NCBI GenBank assembly: GCA_025055235.1
Contig: JANWYN010000040.1
Location: forward strand, 1 to 64,000
Direction of reading: 5' to 3'
Source: Candidatus Roseilinea sp.
GTDB taxonomy: Bacteria; Chloroflexota; Anaerolineae; J036; Brachytrichaceae
Length of the DNA stretch: 64,000 nucleotides
Within the stretch, counting starts at the first letter, position 1; each line of letters begins with the position of its first letter. Position numbers and translations under genes: made by a program. The notes beneath the pieces were generated by a model, which made no database searches, had not been told where the DNA came from, and saw only the letters and a list, made by a program, of their open reading frames with translations. This document shows positions 23,981 through 33,070 of this stretch, in pieces.

Positions 23981-24973
23981 ATGGACTTCTATGCGCGTAC
24001 GCTGATTGACTACGCCGTCGTTGCTTTGGGCATGGCGATAGCCATGTTCGTCGTCTTCCAAGTGCTGGTGCGTCTGGGCATGAAGCGCGAAGCAGCTACG
24101 GGATATGCGTTGATCTTGCCATGGCTGCTCGGTTTCATCATCTGGACGGCTTATCCGATCCTTGCATCGCTTTACTACAGCTTCACTAACTACAATGTCT
24201 TCCAGCCGCCCAAGTGGGTGGGGCTGGACAACTACATCAAGTGGCTTACCAACGACCGCAGCTTCTGGCCTTCGCTGCGCCTAACGCTGCTGTATGGCTT
24301 GATTAGCCTGCCGATCGGTCTCGCGCTATCCCTGGGCGTAGCCATGCTGCTGGCGCGCAACGTGCGTGGCGTGGGCGTCTGGCGCACCCTCTACTACCTC
24401 CCAGCCGTCATCCCTGCCGTCGCTACCATCCTGTTGTGGCGCTGGTTGCTAGGTAGCGAAGGGCTGGTCAACCAAATCCTGTCGCCGGTCTACAACCTGA
24501 TCGGTATGGACAAGCCGAGTTGGTTCGTTGACGAGCGCTATGCACTACCCGGCTTGATCATCATGAGCTTGTGGGGCGTGTTCGGTGCGAATACCGTCAT
24601 CTTGCTGGCAGGGCTGAAGAACATTCCTACGCACCTATATGAGGCCGTCGAGCTGGATGGCGGCGGCGCATGGGCCAAGTTCCGTCACATCACCCTCCCC
24701 ATGGTTAGCCCGACGCTGTTCTACACACTGGTCCTCGGCATGATCGCAGCCGTCAAGACGTTCGAGCCGGGTATTTTCATCAAGCTCAACAGCTTGACCA
24801 CCGGCACTTTTCTGCAGGTGCTGGTCTATGGCAATGCTTTCGCCGGCGGCAACTCGCGCATGGGCTACGCTTCGGCGCTGGGCTGGATCATGCTCGTCAT
24901 CATCATGGTGCTGACGTTGCTCGTGTTTCGTAGTTCGGCGCTGTGGGTGTATTACGAAGGAGAGCGCAAGTAA
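23981..24973 (+). CDS. ABC sugar transporter permease (MalF-type)
   Basis: 330 residues with about seven hydrophobic helices. The first ('YAVVALGMAIAMFVVFQVLV') precedes the conserved 'GYALILPWLLGFIIWTAYP' and 'WVGLDNYIKW' blocks of MalF/UgpA-type permeases. The EAA loop that contacts the ATPase is 'EAVELDGGGAWAKFRHITLP'. An earlier in-frame start at 23942 lies inside the hairpin and adds a polar tail, so the ATG at 23981 is chosen. The stop codon overlaps the ATG of the partner permease (TAATG). Its extra N-terminal helix before the usual first segment is a feature of this subgroup. Confidence 0.92.
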   Translation: MDFYARTLIDYAVVALGMAIAMFVVFQVLVRLGMKREAATGYALILPWLLGFIIWTAYPILASLYYSFTNYNVFQPPKWVGLDNYIKWLTNDRSFWPSLRLTLLYGLISLPIGLALSLGVAMLLARNVRGVGVWRTLYYLPAVIPAVATILLWRWLLGSEGLVNQILSPVYNLIGMDKPSWFVDERYALPGLIIMSLWGVFGANTVILLAGLKNIPTHLYEAVELDGGGAWAKFRHITLPMVSPTLFYTLVLGMIAAVKTFEPGIFIKLNSLTTGTFLQVLVYGNAFAGGNSRMGYASALGWIMLVIIMVLTLLVFRSSALWVYYEGERK

Positions 24974-25878
24974 TGGCAACTGTATCTACCCCGGCTCCAC
25001 CTAAGACTGCCCTGCGCACGAGTGGCATAGGCAGCATGAAGGTGCGCCGCATGGTCAGCGACGTCATCACATATATTCTGCTCGTCCTCGGCGCGCTGGT
25101 GGTGCTCATCCCGCTGCTCTGGATGATTTCCACGTCGCTCAAGACCGAAAGCGAGTTATTCCTTCTACCGCTGAGGCTGTTCCCCGAAGTGCCGCAATGG
25201 CACAACTACATTGACGTGTGGCGCATCCAGCCGTTTACGCAGTTCTTTATGAATACGATCTTCATCACCGTGCTGGCGATGGGCGGCGAGATTCTGACGT
25301 GCGCGCTGGTAGCCTATGGCTTCGCGCGCTTTCGATTTCCAGGCCGCGACATCCTCTTCATCATCATGCTCGGCACGATGATGTTGCCCGGCATCATCAC
25401 CCTGATTCCGACATTTCTGATCTGGCGCGGTTTCGAGCGAATTGATACGTTCACGCCGCTCACCGTCGGCGCGCTGTTTGCTTGGGGGCCGGCCTACATC
25501 TTCCTGCTGCGCCAATTCTTCCTCACCATCCCGCACGAGATGGAAGAGGCCGCGACGATAGACGGGGCGAACACGCTGCAGACGTTCTTCTACGTCATGC
25601 TGCCACTGGTCAAACCCGCGCTGCTGGCCATCGCCGTGCTCAGCTTCACAGGCAACTGGAACAACTTTCAGGCCCCGTTGATCTACATCAACACTCTACA
25701 GAAATATCCAGTTATCCTCGCGCTATATGCGTTCTCGGAGTCGCTGTCGAAGGAGGCGCCCAAGTGGCATTACATGATGGCGATGACGGTGATCATGTCG
25801 CTGCCGATCATTGCGCTCTATTTCGCTGCGCAACGCTATTTCATCGAAGGCCTGACTGTGGGCGCGGTGAAAGGTTAG
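24973..25878 (+). CDS. ABC sugar transporter permease (MalG-type)
   Basis: 301 residues, six predicted helices. The N-terminal 'DVITYILLVLGALVVLIPL' segment is followed by 'WMISTSLKTESEL', the hallmark start of MalG/UgpE permeases. 'RFPGRDILFIIMLGTMMLPG' lies near 125. The EAA loop is 'EEAATIDGANTLQTFFYVML'. It partners the MalF-type protein to form the transmembrane channel. It overlaps the upstream gene by one base and is followed six bases later by the glycosidase-like lipoprotein gene, consistent with one operon. Confidence 0.93.
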   Translation: MATVSTPAPPKTALRTSGIGSMKVRRMVSDVITYILLVLGALVVLIPLLWMISTSLKTESELFLLPLRLFPEVPQWHNYIDVWRIQPFTQFFMNTIFITVLAMGGEILTCALVAYGFARFRFPGRDILFIIMLGTMMLPGIITLIPTFLIWRGFERIDTFTPLTVGALFAWGPAYIFLLRQFFLTIPHEMEEAATIDGANTLQTFFYVMLPLVKPALLAIAVLSFTGNWNNFQAPLIYINTLQKYPVILALYAFSESLSKEAPKWHYMMAMTVIMSLPIIALYFAAQRYFIEGLTVGAVKG

Positions 25879-25884
25879 CCTGAA

Positions 25885-28512
25885 ATGCGAGCGCACATTA
25901 GGCGATCGAGACTCCAGCCGGTTACGAGCTCAGGCACACACTCGAGCCGCAGCCGACCGTGTCGCCGGCTCAAGCCTGAAATCCTGTTGCGCCAGGCCCG
26001 TGCGTGGGCCACGCTGCTCGTCACTGTCCTCATCAGCTGTGCATGCCTCCCGGCGCCGCCTGCTGCTCCACGAATGACGCCTCAAATACCCGAGACGCCT
26101 GCTGCTGCGCCGCAAACGACGCCGGTGACTCTCTCGACATCACCGACGCCGGCAACATCAGCGATGCAAACCTTGATTAACCTCGCCCACCTGGACTTCC
26201 TCTCCGAAGAGGTCGAGATCAATGGCGTGCCGATGATCCTGACGCACATCTACTCGGAATATCCACGCTACGAGTGGGTAGATGCGTCGGGCGAGGGCGT
26301 TGCCTGTGTGGATGACGTGGCGCGCGCCGCGCTTGTGTATCTCAATCACTACGCTGTCACGCGGGATCGGCGTGCGCTGGATAAGGCACGTCGTGCGTTG
26401 AACTTCGTGCGTTACATGCAGGCAGACGACGGCGAGTTCTACAACTTCGTCACCGATCGCGCAGGGACGATCAACCGCACCGGCATCACCAGCTACAAGA
26501 GCCTAGACTGGTGGGCGATGCGCGGCCTGTGGGCGCTGGCACGTGGCTATGCAATTTTCAAACAGGCCGACCCCGTATATGCGGCTGAACTGCGCGAGGC
26601 GTATCTGCGCACCGAGCGCGCGTTGAGGAACTCGATTCCCGAATCAGACATCGGTAAAAAGATCAAGGTGCATGGCTTCGACGTACCGGCGTGGTTGCCC
26701 GGCGGCGCGGCCGATCGCACATCCATTGCCGTGATGGCGCTGGCCGAGTATTACCGGGCCGAGCCTAACGAAGACACGGCTGCATTGCTGACGACGCTCG
26801 CCGATGGCATCGCCGCCTTTCAGCTCGGCGGTCCGGGCGACTATCCATTTGCGATGCATCCCGACACGATCAACGCCCCGGGCTTCTGGCACGCCTGGGG
26901 CAGCCACCAAGCACAGGCGCTTGCGCTGGCCGGGCGCGTGATGCAGCGGCAAGACTGGATTGACTCCGCTGCGCGGGAAGCGCGCACGTTCTTCGCTTGG
27001 CAGCTTGCAGCCGGGCTGATCAAAGAGATCGGCGTGATGCCCGTGCGCGAGGGGCAGATTGCTTACGGCGTGAACACGCTGGTCCAGGCGTTCATGAACC
27101 TGTATCATGCGACGAACGATCCGGCCTACGCGCGCATGGCCGGACTGGCCGCATCCTGGTTCTTCGGCAACAACTTCGCCCAGGCGCCGATGTACGACCC
27201 ACAGACCGGCCGTGGTCACGATGGCATTGACGCCGCGCTACGGGTCAATCTCAACGCCGGCGCGGAATCCACCGTAGAAGCGTTAATGGCGCTGCAATCG
27301 GTGACCGCTGTGCCAGAGGCAGCGCGCTATTTGAATTACAAGGCCAAAAGCCATGCAACCGGCTGGCAGATCATCGAAGCCGAGTCCGGCACAGAAGTCG
27401 CGGGCAAGCCGATCTATGGGCGACGCGGTTGGACCGGCGAGGCCAACATGAGCAACGGTCGCTACTATGAGTTGCGCAGCGGCGACGCTATCGAAATCGC
27501 TTTTGATGCACCGGCCGATGGCGAATACTGGCTCTACACCTCGCATATGCGGCGCGCTCCGCTCAAACCGGAGTTGCGCATCGAAGCGACGCCCGCCCAA
27601 AATGTGACGGTGGATGCTCGGTTCGACGAACCGTCGTGGTCGAGTGCCCCGCGCGTCTCTGTCAACCGGCCCGACCAGATTCTGCGCGGGGCACAGTTCT
27701 GGCAAGGGCCCGACAAAGACAGCTTCGACGTGCGCGCCATGTGGGATGCGGACAAGTTGTATCTCGCAATCGAGGTGCGCGATTCGCTGCCCGGCTTGGA
27801 TGGCTCGGTTGGCCCGTCGGGTGAAGACGCCGTGTGGGTATACCTCGATGGACGAGGCGACGGTAATCGCCTGAGCGCGAAGTTCACCCTCGGCCACACC
27901 GACAAAGGCGCCATAGCTTGGGACTGGCGCACCGGCTTCTGGCTGCCCAAAGCTGAGTTGGCCTGGCGCAGCACCACGGGCGGATACGTTTATGAAGCAG
28001 CCATTCCTTGGGCGAGCCTTGGTGTGCGCGAGGCGAAACCCGGCCAGCGCATGGGCATCGAGGTGGGACGCGGCGTGGGCGGCAATTCGTTCATGGACTT
28101 GAGCGGGCGCGACCCTGATTCTGCGAGTAACCTCGTGCCGCTGGTGCTCGTCGTCCGCGCCGGACAGGCCGAATTGCCTCGAGCCAACCCACGGCTCGAA
28201 ACGCCGGCGCCTCATGCGGTCGCGTTCAGCGTCGTGATCAACGGCGATGCGGCGTTCACGGTCGCGCAAGCCATTTCTCCGGATCGCGATTACCTTTGGC
28301 TAGACCGCGTGAACTCCGAGCCCTTGAAGTTGAAGCGAGGCCCAAACACGTTACGCGTGAGCTACGCCGGGAGTGACCCGAATCGTGCCGCGCTAGTGGA
28401 CGCGTTTTTGCTCTCGCCGGTCATCATTAGGCGCGAATTCATCGGGCCGAACGATGAGCAGTTGACGCTGCGCTACGATATGCGCGCCGGAACGCTAGCG
28501 TGGGATGAATAG
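25885..28512 (+). CDS. Surface lipoprotein: alpha/alpha-barrel glycosidase-like domain plus CBM9-like domain
   Basis: 875 residues. The N-terminal 'LLVTVLISCAC' has a lipobox Cys (52), preceded by a long basic start; a Pro/Thr/Ala linker runs to about 90. Residues ~95-480 look like an alpha-helical toroid with repeated 'ARAALVYLNHYAVTRD', 'YKSLDWWAMRGLWALARGY', 'PGFWHAWGSHQAQALALAG' and 'NAGAESTVEALMAL', as in (alpha/alpha)6 glycosidases or lyases. Residues ~572-765 resemble a CBM9/DOMON sandwich ('DARFDEPSWSSAP', 'DADKLYLAIEVRDS', 'AAIPWASLGV'). It is last in the sugar operon and probably trims polysaccharide at the cell surface for the importer. Catalytic residues cannot be assigned, so enzyme class is unproven. 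Confidence 0.75.
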   Translation: MRAHIRRSRLQPVTSSGTHSSRSRPCRRLKPEILLRQARAWATLLVTVLISCACLPAPPAAPRMTPQIPETPAAAPQTTPVTLSTSPTPATSAMQTLINLAHLDFLSEEVEINGVPMILTHIYSEYPRYEWVDASGEGVACVDDVARAALVYLNHYAVTRDRRALDKARRALNFVRYMQADDGEFYNFVTDRAGTINRTGITSYKSLDWWAMRGLWALARGYAIFKQADPVYAAELREAYLRTERALRNSIPESDIGKKIKVHGFDVPAWLPGGAADRTSIAVMALAEYYRAEPNEDTAALLTTLADGIAAFQLGGPGDYPFAMHPDTINAPGFWHAWGSHQAQALALAGRVMQRQDWIDSAAREARTFFAWQLAAGLIKEIGVMPVREGQIAYGVNTLVQAFMNLYHATNDPAYARMAGLAASWFFGNNFAQAPMYDPQTGRGHDGIDAALRVNLNAGAESTVEALMALQSVTAVPEAARYLNYKAKSHATGWQIIEAESGTEVAGKPIYGRRGWTGEANMSNGRYYELRSGDAIEIAFDAPADGEYWLYTSHMRRAPLKPELRIEATPAQNVTVDARFDEPSWSSAPRVSVNRPDQILRGAQFWQGPDKDSFDVRAMWDADKLYLAIEVRDSLPGLDGSVGPSGEDAVWVYLDGRGDGNRLSAKFTLGHTDKGAIAWDWRTGFWLPKAELAWRSTTGGYVYEAAIPWASLGVREAKPGQRMGIEVGRGVGGNSFMDLSGRDPDSASNLVPLVLVVRAGQAELPRANPRLETPAPHAVAFSVVINGDAAFTVAQAISPDRDYLWLDRVNSEPLKLKRGPNTLRVSYAGSDPNRAALVDAFLLSPVIIRREFIGPNDEQLTLRYDMRAGTLAWDE

Positions 28513-28646
28513 GGCCTCGAGTCTCGAGCTCCTCGACTTCAAACACGAACTAATCTATTGAACAAGCCATTTGCCGGAAGCGCCGGCGGAGCAAGGAGGG
28601 CCTTGCAGCGCCTCTGTAGTTTCACATTTGGCCGGCGAGTTTTTGT

Positions 28647-28678
28647 CGCCGACGACGCGGGCCTCGACGTCGTCGGCG
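28647..28678. terminator. Hairpin downstream of acs
   Basis: Ten-base perfect arms CGCCGACGAC (28647-28656) and GTCGTCGGCG (28669-28678) lie 10 bases beyond the stop of the leftward acs gene. On the minus strand the hairpin is followed by ACAAAAAC rather than U residues, so it may be a transcript 3'-end stabiliser or a weak terminator. Confidence 0.45.
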
Positions 28679-28687
28679 ATTCGAGCG

Positions 28688-30607
28688 TTACTCCTCCAGC
28701 GTCGTCAAGTCGCCCTCCGGCAAGCCCTGGGCACGCGCTTTCAACACGCGGCGCATGATCTTGCCCGAACGGGTCTTGGGCAACTTTGCTACGAACTCGA
28801 CCTTCTCCGGTCGCGCGATCGGGCCCATCACCTTGCCGACGTGCTGGCGCAGCTCCTCGGCCAGCTCCGGCGTGCCTTCGTAGCCGGCGCGCAGGATGAC
28901 GTAGGTGTAGATGGCGTTGCCGCGCACCTCGTGCGGCAGGCCGATGGCCGCTGCTTCGGCCACGGCCGGGTGCGACACCAGCGCGCTCTCCACCTCGGCT
29001 GTGCCCAGGCGATAGCCACTCACCTTGAGCACGTCGTCCACGCGACCGATGATCCAGAAGTAGCCGTCTTGATCCACGCGCGCCGAGTCGCCGGTGAAGT
29101 AGCGACCGGGATAGCGCGACCAGTAGGTCTGCACGTAGCGATCCGGATCGCCATAGATGGTGCGCGCCATGCCGGGCCAAGGGGTCAGGATGGTGAGATA
29201 GCCTTCCTCATCGGGCTTGACCGGGTTGCCGCTGTCGTCCACCACCTCGGCCTTGATGCTGAAGAAGGGCTTGGTGGCGCTGCCGGGCTTGAGCGGCGTG
29301 ACCGGCAGCGGTGTGATCATGAAGCCGCCGGTCTCCGTCTGCCACCAGGTGTCCATGATCGGGCAACGCGAGCCGCCCACGTAGGTGTAATACCAGCGCC
29401 AGGCTTCGGGGTTGATCGGCTCGCCCACCGAGCCGAGCAAGCGCAATGATGATAGATCGTGCTTCTTGGGCCACTCCTCGCCGAAGCGCATCAGGCCACG
29501 GATGCCGGTCGGCGCGCAATAGAGGATCGTCACGCCGTACTGTTCGACGATGCTCCACCAGCGATCCGGCGCGGGATAGGCCGGCCCGCCTTCGTACATG
29601 ATGCTGGTCGCGCCATTCATCAGCGGCGAGTACACGATGTAGGAATGGCCGGTGATCCAGCCGGGGTCGGCGGCGCACCAGTAGCGGTCTTCGTCCTGGA
29701 TGTCGAAGACGTAGCGCATGGTGGTGTAGGTGTAGACGGCATAGCCGCCGTGCGTATGCAGCAGCGCCTTGGGCTTGCCGGTCGAGCCGGAGGTGTAGAG
29801 GATGAACAGCGGATCCTCGGCGTCCATCACCTCGGTCTCGCAGACTGGGCTGGCGTCCTTCATCAGGTCGTGCCACCAGTGGTCGCGGCCCTCCACCCAG
29901 CCGACCTCACGGCCGGTGCGCTTGTAGACCACGACCTTCTCAATGATCGGCGCTTCCTTGATCGCGTCATCGGCGATCTGCTTCAGCTCGACAACTTTGC
30001 CGTTGACGTAGGCGCCGTCGCAGGTGACCAGCACTTTGCTCTGCGAGTCGAGGATGCGGCCGGCCAGCGCCTGCACCGAGAAGCCGCCGTAGACGACGGA
30101 ATGCACCGCGCCGATCTTGGCACAGGCCAGCATGGCCACCGGCAGCTCGATCACGCGGCCCATATAGATCGTCACGCGGTCGCCCTTCTTCACGCCGAGC
30201 GACTTGAGCACGTTGGCGAACTTGCACACCTCGCGGTTGAGTTCGGCATACGAAATCTGCCGCTCGGAGAAGTCCTCGCCCTGCCAGATATAAGCGACCT
30301 TGTTCTTGCGCCAGGTCTTCATGTGCCGGTCGAGCGCGTTGTGGACGATGTTGAACTTGCCGCCGACGAACCACTTGAAGAAGGGCTTGTTCGAATCGTC
30401 GAGCACCTTCTCCCACTTGCCGTACCACTCGAGTTCCTCGGCGCGCTCGGCCCAGAATTGCTCGGGGTGCTCCGAGGCGAACTTGCTCATGGCGTCCCAA
30501 TCTTTGATGCGCGCGCGCGCGACGACCTCAGGCGACGGGTAATAGATCGTTTTGTGATCAATCGAGATTTCCGCTGCTTGCGCCTGCACTTGAGATTGAT
30601 CGGACAT
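28688..30607 (-). CDS. acs: Acetyl-CoA synthetase (AMP-forming)
   Basis: 639 residues, full length for the family. It activates acetate to acetyl-AMP and then acetyl-CoA. Motifs: 'YTSGSTGKPKALLHTHGG' (ATP-binding P-loop), 'WCAADPGWITGHSYIVY', 'DTWWQTETGGFMI', 'YFTGDSARVDQDGYFWIIGR' and the acetylatable Lys in 'TRSGKIMRR' near the C-terminus. An in-frame start nine codons upstream exists, but the ATG at 30607 has GGAGG seven bases before it. A partial duplicate of the 3' end lies at 21151-21344. The enzyme allows growth on acetate or re-assimilates overflow acetate. Divergent from the toxin-antitoxin pair. Confidence 0.96.
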   Translation of the reverse strand: MSDQSQVQAQAAEISIDHKTIYYPSPEVVARARIKDWDAMSKFASEHPEQFWAERAEELEWYGKWEKVLDDSNKPFFKWFVGGKFNIVHNALDRHMKTWRKNKVAYIWQGEDFSERQISYAELNREVCKFANVLKSLGVKKGDRVTIYMGRVIELPVAMLACAKIGAVHSVVYGGFSVQALAGRILDSQSKVLVTCDGAYVNGKVVELKQIADDAIKEAPIIEKVVVYKRTGREVGWVEGRDHWWHDLMKDASPVCETEVMDAEDPLFILYTSGSTGKPKALLHTHGGYAVYTYTTMRYVFDIQDEDRYWCAADPGWITGHSYIVYSPLMNGATSIMYEGGPAYPAPDRWWSIVEQYGVTILYCAPTGIRGLMRFGEEWPKKHDLSSLRLLGSVGEPINPEAWRWYYTYVGGSRCPIMDTWWQTETGGFMITPLPVTPLKPGSATKPFFSIKAEVVDDSGNPVKPDEEGYLTILTPWPGMARTIYGDPDRYVQTYWSRYPGRYFTGDSARVDQDGYFWIIGRVDDVLKVSGYRLGTAEVESALVSHPAVAEAAAIGLPHEVRGNAIYTYVILRAGYEGTPELAEELRQHVGKVMGPIARPEKVEFVAKLPKTRSGKIMRRVLKARAQGLPEGDLTTLEE

Positions 30608-30635
30608 GGTGGCCTCCAGCTTGAGAATTGGCATG

Positions 30636-30665
30636 ATTTTAATTTCGCGATGTGATGATGGTCAA
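30636..30665 (-). promoter_or_regulatory. Promoter of acs
   Basis: On the minus strand, TTGACC (complement of 30660-30665), an 18-bp spacer and TAAAAT (complement of 30636-30641), 29 bases before the ATG at 30607. Good match to sigma-70-type boxes in otherwise GC-rich DNA. Confidence 0.65.
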
Positions 30666-30728
30666 GCCAAGCACTCAGGCTCACGCTATGAACTGTGATA
30701 CGAGCCAGATCAAAAGTTAGTGCACCGC

Positions 30729-30756
30729 TTGACATCCCTTCCTACGCTGATGTAAA
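30729..30756 (+). promoter_or_regulatory. Promoter of abrB/vapC module with A-rich repeats
   Basis: TTGACA (30729-30734), 16-bp spacer, TGTAAA (30751-30756). The following bases contain iterated AAGTAA units (30754-30781), a plausible binding site for the AbrB-fold antitoxin in autoregulation. Confidence 0.6.
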
Positions 30757-30803
30757 GTAAATCACAAGTAAAAAGTAAGTCATCAGTTCAACAGGAGAAC
30801 TCT

Positions 30804-31037
30804 GTGCTAGAAACTTACGCAACGGTCAAAGGGCAGATCGTCATCCCGTCGTCCGTGCGGCGGAAGTTAGGCATCACCGAAGGCACGCGCATCCAGATCG
30901 AGGTGGATGAGAAAGAGCATCGGATCATTCTGACGCCGGTGACGCGCGCGCGGATGCAGAAGCTCTTCGGCCTATACAAAGACACCGACTTGCTCGGCGC
31001 CCTGGCCGAAGACAAGGCGCGTGAGAAGGAGCGATAA
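30804..31037 (+). CDS. AbrB/SpoVT-type antitoxin
   Basis: 77 residues from a GTG at 30804 with AGGAG six bases upstream. The swapped-hairpin DNA-binding fold is shown by 'YATVKGQIVIPSSVRRKLGI' (5-24) and 'GTRIQIEVDEKEHRIILTPV'. The C-terminal charged tail 'LGALAEDKAREKER' would wrap the toxin. Such antitoxins bind their own promoter and neutralise a PIN-domain RNase; the cognate toxin starts two bases downstream. Normal length for the family. Confidence 0.9.
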   Translation: MLETYATVKGQIVIPSSVRRKLGITEGTRIQIEVDEKEHRIILTPVTRARMQKLFGLYKDTDLLGALAEDKAREKER

Positions 31038-31039
31038 AC

Positions 31040-31450
31040 ATGGCCGGGCGGACAACCAAGCGCGTGCTCGACGCGTGGTCGGTGCTCGCTATCCTCCAAG
31101 GTGAGCCGGTCGGTCAAAAAGCGCTCAATCTCATCGCCGACTGCTTGGAAGGCGGCGGTGACGTGTTGATGACGACCGTCAACGCAGGAGAAGTCTGGTA
31201 CAACGTGGCGCGCCGGCGCTCCGAAGCCGACGCCGACCGGGTGATCGAAGAACTACGCGCCTGGGGCATCGAATTCGTTGCCGCCGACTGGGAACTCGCC
31301 CGGCAGGCAGCCCAGCTCAAAGCGAAAGGCAAGTTGTCGTTCGCAGATGCGTTTGCGGCCGCGCTGGCAAAACAGTCGAAGTGTGAACTGGTCACCGGCG
31401 ACAGAGAGTTCAGAGGCGTCGAGTCGGAAGTGAAGATTCGATGGTTGTAG
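31040..31450 (+). CDS. vapC: VapC-type PIN-domain RNase toxin
   Basis: 136 residues. PIN-domain acidic residues are present: D11 in 'VLDAWSVLA', E51 in 'NAGEVWYN', D103 in 'LSFADAFAAALA' and D121 in 'VTGDREF'. These bind Mg or Mn for single-strand RNA cleavage, classically of tRNA or rRNA. The position directly after an AbrB-type antitoxin, with only two bases between stop and ATG, is the standard toxin-antitoxin arrangement. The gene appears intact. The 3' end runs straight into a region that carries one arm of a large inverted repeat. Confidence 0.92.
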   Translation: MAGRTTKRVLDAWSVLAILQGEPVGQKALNLIADCLEGGGDVLMTTVNAGEVWYNVARRRSEADADRVIEELRAWGIEFVAADWELARQAAQLKAKGKLSFADAFAAALAKQSKCELVTGDREFRGVESEVKIRWL

Positions 31451-31513
31451 GAATGTATTGCATTGCTCCAATCATGCATGCTCTAAGAGAGCGTTTTAAA
31501 CTCCGCTGCAATC

Positions 31514-31727
31514 AGCAGCGCGGCCATGAATGGTCCGCGCTGAAGGAGGCGGGCAGTGCGCAAATCCGTGCGGTAGCCGCAGGCTTCACGCCTGCGGCCG
31601 GTAGGATGACCATCGCGCGGGCTGAGGCGCAGGCTGAGCTTGCCGAAGCCCGCGGAAGCCCGCCTGCCCTTTAGCCCGGTGGTTTAGCGCCGGGCTTCCT
31701 GTGCAACGATCAGCGCGCAAGTGGGAA
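31514..31727 (+). repeat. Long inverted repeat, left arm
   Basis: Matches the reverse complement of 34358-34617. Shared stretches include GCAGCGCGGCCATGAATGG, TCCGCGCTGAAGGAGGCGGG, GCCGCAGGCTTCACGCCTGC, GGGCTGAGGCGC and, at the far end, CAGCGCGCAAG. This arm is shorter than the right one by an internal deletion near 31605-31620 and another near 31695. It contains the small palindrome GCCGCAGGC-TTCAC-GCCTGCGGC. One frame is conserved between arms ('RGHEWSALKEAG'), but no start or ribosome site supports a gene. It fills most of the 375-base gap between vapC and the amidohydrolase gene. Confidence 0.85.
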
Positions 31728-31825
31728 TCCAGCCATGCACGGTATCTGGATGCCCGCCTCCGCGAGCATGACGAGCTCTTGGTCTAGGCCTTGGCGATTC
31801 TTAAGACCTCTCTAAACTCACCACC

Positions 31826-33070
31826 ATGACACTCAGCACACTGCAACCTCCCTACGACCTCCTGCTCAAAGGTGGGCACGTCATTGACCCGAAGAACGGG
31901 CTGGACGGCAAGCGCGACGTAGCGATCGCGAACGGCCGGATCGCCGCCGTTGAGCCAGACATCGCCCCGGCGCTGGCCGCGAAGGTGATTGACGTCTCCG
32001 GCCACTACGTCACGCCCGGCATCCTCGACATCCACATGCACGCCTACCACACGCGTGCGCCGGAGGGCGAGCCAGAAGGCTTGAGCGTGGTGGCCGACGC
32101 GCACACCTTTCGCAGCGGCGTGACGACCGTGGTGGACACCGGCACTGCCGGCGCGAACCACATCCGGCACTTCAAGGAAACAGTGATTGACCGCGCCAAG
32201 ACGCGCATCTTCGCCTACGTCAACATCAGCGACAACGGCATGCTTGGCGACTGGGAGCAAGACCCGCGCACGTTCGACGCCGAACGTGCCGCCGAGGCCG
32301 TGCTCACCTACCCCGATATTTGCATCGGCATCAAGACTGCGCACTACTGGACGCGCCTGCCGTGGGACGAGCTGCATACACCTTGGGCGGCCGTGGATCA
32401 GGCCATCAGGGCCGCCGAGCTATGCGGCCGGCACGTGATGTACGACTTCTGGCCACGCCCGCCGGAACGCAGCTACGAGGAGCTGATCCTGAAGAGGGCG
32501 CGGCCGGGCGACATCCACACCCACGTTTATGCCCAGCAGTTCCCGATCATCAACGAAGCCGGCAAGGTCAACGACTTCATGTTCGAGGCGCGGGCGCGCG
32601 GGGTGATCTTCGACGTCGGCCACGGGGCAGCCAGCTTCTGGTTTCGCAATGCCGTGCGCGCCATCCAAAACGGCTTCCCGCCGGATTCGATCAGCACCGA
32701 CCTACACACCGGCAACGTGCATGGCGTGGTGGTGGACATGCAGACCACGATGAACAAAATCTTGAACGCCGGCATGTCGCTCTACGATGTGATCAAGCTG
32801 AGCACGATCAACCCGGCCAACCAGATCGGCCATCCAGAGCTCGGTCACCTGAGCGCCGGCGCGTGCGCCGACGTGGCCGTCTTCGAGCTACATACTGGCC
32901 GGTTCAGCTTCGTGGATTGCGGGCGCGCCAAGCTCACCGGCGACAAGAAGCTGGAGTGCGTCCTGACGATCCGCGCCGGCGAGATCGTCTTCGACATCGG
33001 CGGGCTGAGCGCGCCGGAATGGACCGAAGCACCGCCGGAGTATTGGGTCATCCCCACCCTACAGCAGTAA
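31826..33070 (+). CDS. Amidohydrolase/deacetylase-family metalloenzyme (dihydroorotase-like)
   Basis: 414 residues, TIM-barrel amidohydrolase. Metal-binding residues: 'ILDIHMHAYHTRAPEG' (HxH), the carbamylated-lysine candidate in 'CIGIKTAHYW', 'DIHTHVYAQQFPI' and 'GHGAAS', and the catalytic Asp in 'ISTDLHTGNVHG'. The N-terminus 'YDLLLKGGHVIDPKNGLDG' is typical. This subfamily is regularly encoded with a SelA-like PLP enzyme, as here (next gene, 96 bases on), and is thought to deacylate or hydrolyse an amino-sugar or amino-acid derivative. The exact substrate is unknown. Located between the two arms of the long inverted repeat. Start ATG chosen at the first Met before the conserved strand. Confidence 0.85.
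   Translation: MTLSTLQPPYDLLLKGGHVIDPKNGLDGKRDVAIANGRIAAVEPDIAPALAAKVIDVSGHYVTPGILDIHMHAYHTRAPEGEPEGLSVVADAHTFRSGVTTVVDTGTAGANHIRHFKETVIDRAKTRIFAYVNISDNGMLGDWEQDPRTFDAERAAEAVLTYPDICIGIKTAHYWTRLPWDELHTPWAAVDQAIRAAELCGRHVMYDFWPRPPERSYEELILKRARPGDIHTHVYAQQFPIINEAGKVNDFMFEARARGVIFDVGHGAASFWFRNAVRAIQNGFPPDSISTDLHTGNVHGVVVDMQTTMNKILNAGMSLYDVIKLSTINPANQIGHPELGHLSAGACADVAVFELHTGRFSFVDCGRAKLTGDKKLECVLTIRAGEIVFDIGGLSAPEWTEAPPEYWVIPTLQQ

Noticed and set aside
31441-31674. Possible small protein with 'RGHEWSALKEAG', also readable in the right repeat arm at 34429-34632
   Set aside because: The shared frame is explained by the inverted repeat itself. No ribosome site, differing ends and no recognised domain.
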